Positions 13,499 through 23,355 of a stretch of DNA of 64,000 nt are shown piece after piece; the first letter of the stretch is position 1, and every line of letters starts with the position of its first letter. The stretch lies in NCBI RefSeq assembly GCF_011075055.1, contig NC_058151.1, positions 9,132,251 to 9,196,250 on the forward strand. The letters run 5' to 3'. This stretch comes from Mangifera indica. Taxonomy: Eukaryota; Streptophyta; Magnoliopsida; Sapindales; Anacardiaceae. The position numbers and the translations under genes were made by a program. The notes beneath the pieces were generated by a model. It saw only the letters and a list, made by a program, of their open reading frames with translations. It did not search any database and had not been told where the DNA came from.

Positions 13499-14872
13499 TG
13501 CCAAAGGACTATTTCCCACCCAAGGTTTGATGTTTTCTCAAATATCTACCATTTAACTATGGAAACACCAAACACTCACCCATGAGTAGTTAAAATTAAC
13601 GGTGGTAAGGGTAAAATCATCATTTTCTCTATAATATTAAAAAGTAAACTAAAATATAATTTTTTTTGCCCCCCTAAACTTTGAAAACTAAACTTTTCCC
13701 CTAGCCAAAAGTTTTAAAAAATGGCAGTTTCACCCTAGGGTTTCATTCTGAAATTTTTGACGACATCTCCAACTCTATTGTCGATGGCCTCTCTTTCCCG
13801 AAGCATCCTCTCCTTTCGACGATCTCTTTTCTCCTATTTGGACGTCTAATCGAAATCGAAAAAGCTTTGGGAGACGAAGAACTTCGTCGGGGAAGACGAA
13901 GTTCTTCGTCTTCCCAAACAAAAAGTCGTCTTCGTCTAGGAAGACGGTTGTCTTCTCAGAAGAAAACCTCTAGATGACAGCTTCGTCTTCGTCTTGAAAG
14001 ATGAAGAACTAAACTTTAAAAACTAAAATTTTTCGCTAGCCTAAGTTTTAAAAAATGGCAGTTTCACCCTATGGTTTCATTTTGAAATCTCCGATGGCAT
14101 CTCCAGCTCCATTACCAACGGTCTCTTCCTCTCGAAGCAACCTCTCCTTCTGTTGATCTCTTTCCTCCCATTTGGATGTCTGATCAGTGTCGAAGAGCCT
14201 TGAGAGATGAAGAACTTCATCAGGTCTTCGTCTTCCCAGAAGAAAATCTCTGAGAAGATGATCGTCTTCCCAGACGAAGACGACAACTTTGTCTTCGTCT
14301 TGAAAGAGGAAGAACTAAACTTTAAAAACTAAAATTTTGCCCCAGCTTAAGTTTTAAAAAATGACAGTTTCACCCTAGGGTTTCGTTTTGAAATCTCTGA
14401 TGACATCTCTAGCTCCATTGCCAACAGCCTCTCCCTCCCGAAGCATCCTCTCTTTCTGGTGATCTCTTTCCTCCCATTTGGATATCCGATCGATGTCAAA
14501 GAAGCCTTGAGAATCCGATGAAGTTCTTTATCTCCCAAGGCTTCTCTAACGTCGATCAGGAGTCCAAATAGGAGGAAAAAGATCGTTGGAAGAAGAGGAT
14601 GCTTCAGGAGGGAGAGGCCGTCGGCAATGGAGCTGGAGATGTCGTCGAAGATTTCAAAACAAAACCCTAGGATGAAACTGCTATTTTTTAAAACCTAGGC
14701 TAGGGGAAAATTTTAGTTTTTAAAGTTTAGGGGGGTAAAAAGAGATAAATTTTTTAGGCATTAGGGTTCTGTTAAATTTAACAGGCCATGGGTGGATGTT
14801 TGGTGTTTTCATAGTTAAAGGGTGGATATTTGAGAATACATCAAACCTTGGGTGGGAAATAGTCCTTTGGCC
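13499..14872. mobile_element. Non-autonomous Mutator-like element (nested) with long terminal inverted repeats
   Basis: The element begins TGCCAAAGGACTATTTCC and ends with the inverse, GGAAATAGTCCTTTGGCC. It is bounded by perfect 9-bp duplications (TAAAGTATA). The inverted repeats are long: the outer arms (TTTGATG, ATATCTACC, CACCAAACA) and an inner part around CCCTAGGGTTTC are mirrored near 14640-14690. The left arm holds about three tandem copies of a unit starting TTTTAAAAAATG(G/A)CAGTTTC (about 13711, 14047 and 14351). No transposase is encoded; open frames at 14077-14286 and 14347-14538 are tandem-repeat artefacts. It split the older MURA frame, so it is the younger insertion. A fragment of the same family ends near 44625. 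Confidence 0.87.
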
Positions 14873-14881
14873 TAAAGTATA
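14873..14881 (+). repeat. 9-bp target site duplication, right copy
   Basis: TAAAGTATA, an exact repeat of 13490-13498. With the element removed, the flanks join the MURA reading frame across one copy of this site. Confidence 0.85.
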
Positions 14882-17239
14882 ACTAAAAGATGTTGTGAAG
14901 CAATTTGCGCTACTGAAAGGATTTCAATTCATAGTCAAGAAGTCTGACAGGGGACAATGGGATATTAATTGTAAGGCAAAAAATTGTCAGTGGTATATAC
15001 ATTCAAGCAAATCCAAAGTTGGTGAAGTGTTTCAAATTAACCAAATGAATCCAACCACATATGTTCAGTTGATCAAATAATGTCACATCATAGACAAGTT
15101 AGGGCTCGAGCTTTAGGTCAATTAATAAGGTCAAAGTTTGTGTTAATTGAGTAAATTTATCGACCTAAGAAAATAATTATAGACATCACCGACAGGTATA
15201 AAATTGACATTTCATATTCACAGGCTTGGTGGGCAAGAAACTGGGCTTTAAATTCATTGAAGGGCTCACCAGATGAATCATTTATGCTCTTACCAAATTA
15301 TTACTACAATCTATAGTGTACTAATCCGAGCATTGTTACTGCTATTGAAACGGTCGATAACTATTGATTTAAGTATTTTTTCATGGCATTAGGATATTTC
15401 GTTTGTGCATTTAGAGAATATCTCTAACCTATTATTTGCATTGACGCTACTTTTCTTAAAGGTCGGTATCTAGGTCATTTATTCCTTGCGGTAGGTCTTG
15501 ATGGTAATAACCAGATATATCCTATTGGTTTTAGCGTCGGTAAAAAATAAGATCATGACACGTGGTGATGGTTTCTCAGGAAAATTAAGGAATGCATCCA
15601 TGATCTCTCTGAGTTAGCGATAATCTCAGATCGACATCATGTTATATACTCTGCAATGGCTGAAGTCTTTTCAGGTATCCACCATGAATGTTGTTGTCAT
15701 CACTTTCTATGTAACATATGGGCAAAGTACAAATGAGACTCAAAGGTAACGTTTTTAAACAAGTATTAAAATTTTGAAATGTTTAACTTTTTCATACATT
15801 TTGATCATAAAGTTCTCATATTATTTACCACCTTGCAAGTTGTGAGTGTATATTAGAAAGCCTTAAAATTATACACAGAAGTAAAATTTGAGGCTACACT
15901 GCGATCTCTTGATTGGATGAACCCTCAAGCTGGGGCTTATCTACATGAGGTCATATTTGAGCGCTAGAGCAGAACACATTTTCTTAGGCATCAATACAAC
16001 ATCATGACAACTAATATTGCAAAGTCATTTAACACCCTTGTCAGACATGCATGGGGTCTGCCTATCACAATGCTCGTCGAGTTCATTCATGGTACTATAT
16101 TACAATGGTTTTACGAGAGGAGAAACCATGTAAGTATGTACTCAATTGTTAATAACTATGTATTTGATCATATACTTCTTCCCTTATATTTGTTATTTAC
16201 AAATGTGTTATTAATATTTTTTTAAATTATAAATGAATGTCCTAACTTTGTCACCCCTTAGATGGAGGAGAAGATCAATCGTCGTCTGTCAAAGTCTGCA
16301 CACTTGGAGATTCGGCCAATTACACCTACTCGGTATTAGGTTGTTGATTTTGGTGGATACATAGGTATTATAGACTTTAGTGAAATTGCTTGAACATGCA
16401 AAAAGTTTCAGCTTTCACGTATTTCGTGCAAGCATGCCATTATTGTTACACGACACATGAGACTTACAAATGTCAATGCATGGGTTCATCCATTCTTCCA
16501 CATCGAATTCTACCGTGCAATATATTAGGAACCTGTCAATCCTCTTGGAAACCAATCAGAATGGTTGCATTCACCAAAAGAAAGAGTTATTTTGTCCCCT
16601 GTTCTTGATGTCGTTGTCTGGCTCGCCCTTCTAATAGAAATCGATGTCCTTCGCAAAGAGAAAATGTTACACCCAGGATTTGTAGTTGTTGTCATGAACC
16701 AAGACATATTTGAACCTAATGTAAAAGCCAGCACCAATATCGAGCTTTGCCCCACAACATTCATCCAAAAAAGGTAAAAGGTCGACATCTTGACAAGCTC
16801 TATTTAGTTTTGTTAGTTATATGATTTATCATTGTTGTACTTCAGTGATATGTAATCGATGTATTTTCATTATTGTTTCAAATGTGTAATTGTATTCACA
16901 TATGATGTAATAATTTTATTATGAATAATTTCTTCATTTCATATTTGTTAGAATGAGCTTTTTGAGTATTTTACTAATACCATAATTTAATGTTAATAAC
17001 ATTACTCAAATCTCATATAATTATTTTTGTGACAAGATTATTTAAAAAATGAAATTAAATACAAATTCATATATAATGATAGATAAAATACATTATATAC
17101 ATAAGCATATACAATAAATATATACATAAGAACATCTAAAGAACAATAATAAATAATGAGCGAACTAAACATACACCCATGATCTACTCGATACAGTGGA
17201 AATACAACTGCAATGCTAAACGTCGATGTATAGAGGTAG

Positions 17240-20200
17240 ACGATTCTTAGGGAAAATCAATGCTCCGTGACAATGCCAAACACTAAAAAAAATGTAACAT
17301 AAACACGCCACAATCACCGGAGACTTCTCCCTATTGAGGGACATCTGTCACTTGATGTAACACGAGGGGATCACGTCATGGAGTCTACCCAAAAGTTGTC
17401 TAGAAACTCATCGCCTCTAATAAAGCAGGTAAAAATGTTGTGTATGGTCGCATTCGCCGTTCGAGGGACCTCATATTCCCTGAGTACGATACCTTAGAGT
17501 CATACACCATAATCAATCAATCACGAAAATCTATAACTCCGGCCATCCAATGTGCACAATCAAAGTTTATAGGAATGTAAACCTATAAACAGTGATAAAT
17601 TAAAGTAGATTATAAACTAATTCAACGTAAAATATAATGAAAATACTATTATACTATACCTTATCGACCATCCCTTATGGTTTGTAAAACAATTCTGGGG
17701 TATAATCTGCCTCAACCATCCTCGTGAAGAACCTTGAAAACTGATACTCCCTATCCAGTGTAGTTTGTCAACTCTTTCAAGCCATCTCAACATGTTCTAC
17801 AAAGAATGTGTGGGCAGTGGTCCAACGCTGTGAAATAGTGGAAGATGATCATCTTAGTGCCGATGTAATATAGACAAAAAGGAATCCACATGCTGAAATG
17901 GTATAAAAAACTTCAAATGTGTTAGTTATTGACGAATATATAAAAGATTTAACAAAATTATATAATATAGACAACTTACATCATCGGTAAACCACTCACG
18001 TAACTATCTTCCAGAAACTATCTTTTGACTTCGACTCGATGAAGTAAACATCATACGCATAGCTACAGCTTTGATGTACCATGTGAGGAAAGATTCTTTA
18101 CACTCTAAGATAGAGGATGGAATGGTCCCGAGCTGTTGTTTTGCCCTCCTTTTGATTGGATTTGTATACAGAGTGTGAATGAGTGGACTTTTTCAGATGA
18201 TCTGATCGTGTGATGTACGAACCAACTGCAAGTACATACAACTATTAATTCATTATTTCATCTTATGTAACAATTACGAATTACTCTATTAATGTTACCT
18301 TCTCCATGTATGTCGAAGGAGGTTTGGTTGGAGAATCTTATATCATGGTCAAGTCTACCATGCGTGCCCCCTCGATGAACTGCAAGATTATAATTTTGAA
18401 TTATTAGTGATTAGGATATATGAATATTTATATACTATTTATAATGGATATACCTTAACATGGATTGCATTAGAAACATCCTCCTGTAAGTCCTTATCTT
18501 GTGAACTAATATCCATTGTCCTTTTGCTGGAGCTAGAGATATCAGCAAGTAACCACAACCTCTCATCCTGAAAAGGAGACAAAATATCGTAAATAAACAT
18601 AATAACTAAAAAGACAAATCGATCAATGACATTTATTAAAAAAACACCACCTTTACAATCAGGGAAGGTGTTTGAGGAGAACCCTTGATCGATAATACCT
18701 CAATGTCGATCCCCTATACGCATGAAAAGAACAAAATGGTAAATAATATTTTATATAAAATATAATAACCATAATAATTTTTATACCTCAGGTAAGGGAT
18801 CTGAACCAACCGAAGGTCTTATCGAAAGGCCTTCATAAGGAAAACCCTACACGAATATGTAATATGAATTAATAAATAACAATTAATTAAAAAATAAAGT
18901 TCCACTGATAAGTGACATACCTCAGATTGGAGAGGTGATATAACAAAAAGGCTAACCGATACCCCCTTGTAGCGACCACCCTAAGGTAATAGTAAAATAA
19001 CTTGATCAGTAACATTTCATATAAAACACAATCAAAATATATTAACAACATTTAACATTAAATATTTCTATGAAATTAAATACATATCTCATGTGGTTGA
19101 TGGGATGGTATTCACCTGTCAATAGGAGAGGTCATCTCGACACTGTCATGCATACCCTATACGAATAAAATGTTACTTGTCAGAGTAATAACGAAATACA
19201 ATTTTTATAAGTAATAAATGAGATGTTTAACAACCTGATCGACTGGGGTTGGACATGTACGTGTGACGATTTTCTACAAATGAGTCAAATGATCCTCTAA
19301 TCGAGTCATCTAAGATGACACATCATCATGTAATTAAGTCATCTGTGAAGACACCTCATCACAGAAACAGAAAATCTCACGTAAAATTATAGCACCCCAG
19401 TGCACCAATGCAACATCTACTGTGGATAAACTGGGTGACACTGGGGGGGCACTCCTTTGTGACAAGATGGGTAGCACGGTCCTCAACCCCAAGAAGGTTT
19501 GTAGTCTCAGTTAATAGGCTCTGAACTACAGGGGGACATAAAGGTTGATCTATAACAGGAGGCTAAGGTAGCTCCTCAAGTGTCCTAGGAGTATTGACGG
19601 CTATATTTGAATATGGCGTCAAAGGAGAAGACTCGTCTCTTGTCGGGGGAGGCATCAAAGACGATGAAGAGGAATAAGCATCCGACAAACTAGTGTACTC
19701 ACAGATATATGTATACCATGGTAAACCTTCATCAATCAGTGACAGACGAGGCAAGAATGTGACATCATCCTATTCATGAAGATATGTAACTTAAAATAAT
19801 TGTAATATTCAATAAATCAATCGACTGACTAATTAACGATTACATACCAGGTCACAAGTGAAAATAGTGCCCACATGACTCTAACTAGGGATGTCCTGCG
19901 TACGCCACCTAAATATTTGTGGAGACGCATAGATATCAATCATATCAACCTAATCATACAAGGTGTCTAGTGTCTCATATATCCAATACTGCAATATAAC
20001 TATTAATGATTAAAATAAATCAATTCGTATTTTTGCCAATTAATATATATAATCAATAAATTTAAATTTACCTAAAATGCAAAAGGAAATCCGTAGAGGT
20101 CATATTTATGCATTTTAGGCATCTGTCTGGAGCAGACTCTATCACTCGTTTGCTACATAGACTCGTACATCATCTACCACACGATACCGCCCAGGGGTAG

Positions 20201-20800
20201 GAATTAAACCCATTCAGATAATCAACCAATTGTAAGTATTGGATGGATATTTTCTTTCGTCGATCATTCCCTAATAACACCATATGAAGACAGTACAGCA
20301 AGGCCATCTTGACAGCGTCAATATCATCATCCCCCCATGGCCTAGCCAAAAAAATATGCTCTATGTCATGATACTACACCTTTAGACAACTCTGAAAGTA
20401 TGTATCTCTGATCTTATGTATGGATGAACGAGAAATATATGATGAAAGAGTAGTGAGTCGGCTAAATGATAGCCCTATCATCAAAGAAAACTCAAACGAG
20501 TTGAATCTCACTTTAACTCTATTAACCCTAAACCATAACTTGTCTCTGACGGAGGGCTGATATAGCTGTCATAGGAGAAATACATGAACCAACACTCTGA
20601 AAAATTTGGTTTCGAGTATACGAAGGAGATACTCGAAACATGTCCCCTCAAACAGTTAAAGTTGATCCGGGATCAGTGTAAAAGTAATTTTGGATAATAC
20701 GGTGCGTTATGCATGACATATAACCTCTACTCAAAAGTGTCTGGACTCATCGGGATTTCCAGCTCACCTTCAACACGTTTCCTTTTACGAGAAATATCTT
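17240..20800 (-). pseudogene. Ulp1-like (SUMO-protease family, C48) pseudogene with DUF1985, of the MULE-borne kind
   Basis: On the minus strand, 20335-20172 encodes a DUF1985-like block reading LLYCLHMVLLGNDRRKK, then LVDYLNGFNSYPW, typical of plant Ulp1-domain genes carried by Mutator-like elements. Downstream, at about 17590-17295, is the Ulp1 peptidase core: INFDCAHWMAGVID with the catalytic His codon at plus 17550-17552, then MVYDSK with the Asp, then VSGDCGVFML with the catalytic Cys codon at plus 17310-17312. In-frame stops interrupt it (one after FRD, where Trp is usual, and one before GEV). The linker (18-20 kb) is intron-rich or decayed; one open piece at 19754-19563 is Ser/Pro-rich. 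It converges with the MURA remnant, which fits a KI-MULE/CUMULE-type element. It is inactive. Confidence 0.8.
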
Positions 20801-20899
20801 GCAAAAAATTTTAAAAATTTGTAAGACATTAATTAAAAACAGATATGCAAATAAATGTAGAAATGACAAATAAAAAAACATAGAAAAACAATCAAAACA

Positions 20900-22140
20900 A
20901 AAATAGTGAAAATAAAAAAAAACGAAACTAAAATTCGAATTCTATATGTTGAAATACCCTAGAATATCAACAATCAAAAAATCGTTAAGAAATCTAAAAA
21001 TACGAGTCGATATATCATAAAAATGTGAAAATCGAAAAAACAAAAATGAAATTTGAATTCTATATATTGAAATATCTAGAATGTCAACAATCAAAAAATC
21101 ATTAAGAAATCTGAAAATATGAGTTGATCTATCCTAAAAAGGTGAAAATCGAAAAAACGAAATTGAAATTCGAACTCTATACGTTGAAATACCCTGAAAT
21201 GTCAAAATCAAAAAATCGTTAAGAAATTTGAAAATACAAGTCGATCTATCCTAAATAGGCAAAAATAAAAAAATTGAAATTGAAATTCGAATTTTATACA
21301 TTGAAATACCCTAGAATGTCGATAATCAAAAAATTATTAAGAAATCTGAAAATACGAATCGATCTATCCAAAAAAGGTGAAAATAAAAAAATGGAATTAA
21401 AATTCGAATTTTATATATCAAAATACCCTAGAATGTTAACAATCAAAAAAATCGTTAAAAAATATGAAAATAGGAGTCGATCTATCCAAAAAAGGTGAAA
21501 ATAAAAAAAAAGGAATTGAAATTCAAACTCTATACATTGAAATACCCTAAAATATTAATAATCGAAAAATCGTTTAAAAATCTAAAAATACGAGTTGATA
21601 TATTCAAGAACGGCAAAAATAAAAAAACAAAACTGAAATTTGAATTCTATACGTTGAAATACCCTAAAACGTCAACAATCGAAAATTCGTTTAGAAATCT
21701 AAAAATACGAGTCGATATATCCTAAAATGGTGGAAATTAGAAAAACAGAACTAAAATTCGAATTCTATATGTTGAAATACCTTTCAATATCAACAATTAA
21801 AAAATCATTCGAAAATCTGAAAAATACAAATCAATCTATCCTAAAAGGTGAAAATCGAAAAAATGAAACTGAAATTTAAACTCTATACGTTGAAATACCC
21901 TAAAATATCAACAATAGAAAAATCGTTAGAAAATATGAAAAATACGAGTCAATTTATCCTAAAATGACGAAAATCAAACAAACGAAACTAGAATTTGAAT
22001 TCTATAAGTTGAAATACGTGAGAATGTCACTAATTGAAAAATCATTTAGAAATATGAAAAATACAAGTCAGTATATCCTAGTACGACAAAATTCAAAAAA
22101 ACGAAACTAGAATTCAAAAATACGAATCGATATATCCTAT
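20900..22140. repeat. Tandem array, ~118 bp period, about 10.5 copies
   Basis: The anchor TTGAAATAC (or a close variant) recurs at 20949, 21067, 21184, 21301, 21418, 21537, 21654, 21772, 21890 and 22009, so the spacing is 117-119 bp. Each unit also carries a version of AATCGTTAAGAAATCT and ACGAGTCGAT. A last truncated unit ends near 22140 and more degenerate related sequence runs to about 22320. The array adjoins the start of the Ulp1-like remnant. The open frames 21274-21498 and 21495-21725 are produced by the repeat. Confidence 0.9.
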
Positions 22141-23280
22141 AAAGCACAAAAATCGAAACCAAAATATCAAGCTAAAATTTCGTCATTACATTGTAAAATA
22201 TGTTAAAAAAAGCACAAAAATTGAAAAACCGAATATCAAAATTAAAAACTACATATCGAAAAACCCTAAAACAGAAAAAATAGATATAAAATTCGAAAAC
22301 TACACGTTGAGAAACCGTATATATGAAAAATATCAATTTACCTCCTCAGAAAATTTCTACTACAAACAGGTCCAATATTTATCTCCAATATTTATCTCTT
22401 GCCCCCTCAGCAATTTTCTAATTTCTTAGCGCCCCTGTAGTTTAAAAAAAGTAAATTTCCCCCAACCCATGTTTTTCACAGTATTAGCCAACTGTCTCAT
22501 GGCAAATTTCACAAACACCCCCATGGACTCCCCTAACTCCCTAATGTTTTAAAAAAGCTATTTCACCCCCTAACCCACGGTCAATCTCTTTTGACCATGG
22601 GAGAATTCGTCCTGACCGTGGGATTTACTGTTCCCACAGACATAAGCATTGGTTGTTTTAACCCCTTTTCTGGTGCAAAAGTCGTCGTTTCTGCCTCCAA
22701 TTTGAACACAAATCAAATGTGTATATTCTATAACACAAAACCTCTCAAGAAATTCAACCAAAACAATTAATAATCAAAACATTTATGCATTGTTTAAAAT
22801 CAGAACCCTAGAATTTCAAACCACAAAATCTCCTTCAAATCTCAATAATCTTAACAATAAATTCATTAAAACAATAGTAGGAAAGATATACTAACATTCT
22901 TTGTCATTTTTGATCGCCTAAAAACATGAAAATCGATGAAAATTGCTTCGCCCATAGAATAACCATGGGATGACTGTGGGAAAGGAAAAATTCTTTGAAT
23001 TTGTACAGTAAAACTGTGGGAAAATTAAGCGGAAAATAAGTAAAACCCTTAGTTTATATATAGGGGCAGTTTAGACATTTCATAAAAAAGTGCATTTTTG
23101 TTTAAACCTTATTGTTTTGGCAATTTCGCTTAGGCCCTTAATTTTGGCCATTCAAAATTTCCCTAATTTAAATTAGATCATATAAATTGACTTAAATTAG
23201 TTCCATTGCAGATCAAATTACCGCCCATTAACGTTTCAACTTCATTTTGGTGTGGGTTGAGCTTTGGTTTCAATAGCCTA
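22141..23280. other. Gene-free stretch between the MULE and AAAS
   Basis: No gene recognised. Around 22570-23020 there are several copies of CCCACGGTC, ACCGTGGG or ACTGTGGG in both orientations, which suggests another degraded foldback or MULE end, but I could not define termini. The last 150 bases are probably the AAAS promoter. Confidence 0.35.
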
Positions 23281-23281
23281 C

Positions 23282-23313
23282 AAACCCTAAAGCTTTTGGC
23301 CTTAAAACCCTAA
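23282..23313 (+). promoter_or_regulatory. Two telo-box motifs upstream of AAAS
   Basis: AAACCCTAA occurs at 23282-23290 and 23305-23313, 43-74 bases before the AAAS start codon. Telo-boxes near the transcription start are common in plant genes expressed in dividing cells. Whether these lie in the promoter or the 5' leader cannot be told from sequence. Confidence 0.45.
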
Positions 23314-23355
23314 AACTTCGAAGTTCTTAATTCCTGAAATTTTGATCATTTTGCA

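Larger units (their letters stand above)
12826..16790 (+). pseudogene. MURA-like (Mutator) transposase pseudogene, interrupted by a nested MULE
   Basis: This is a degraded Mutator-family transposase. The first part (12826-13498) encodes a PB1-like N-terminal region followed by acidic sequence. The frame is cut by an element at 13499-14872 and resumes with the MuDR DNA-binding region (14895-15080: FALLKGFQF, later CQWYIHSSKSK). The DDE core starts with ICIDATFLKGRYLGH, with the putative first catalytic Asp codon at 15443. The helix downstream reads FNTLVRHAWGLPI (16030-16070). A SWIM zinc finger follows, with Cys codons at 16397 and 16427 and His at 16433; its first Cys is a stop codon (TGA, 16391). 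Near 16620-16720 a basic region and a CCHE zinc-knuckle relic continue in another frame. Many stops and frameshifts: it cannot encode a working transposase. It converges with the Ulp1-like remnant. Confidence 0.82.

Noticed and set aside
16525..16788. 87-codon minus-strand frame
   Set aside because: Antisense to the SWIM/C-terminal region of the MURA remnant.
11730..22140. CRISPR array
   Set aside because: The arrays are head-to-tail tandem repeats with no constant-repeat/variable-spacer pattern, in a plant nuclear sequence.
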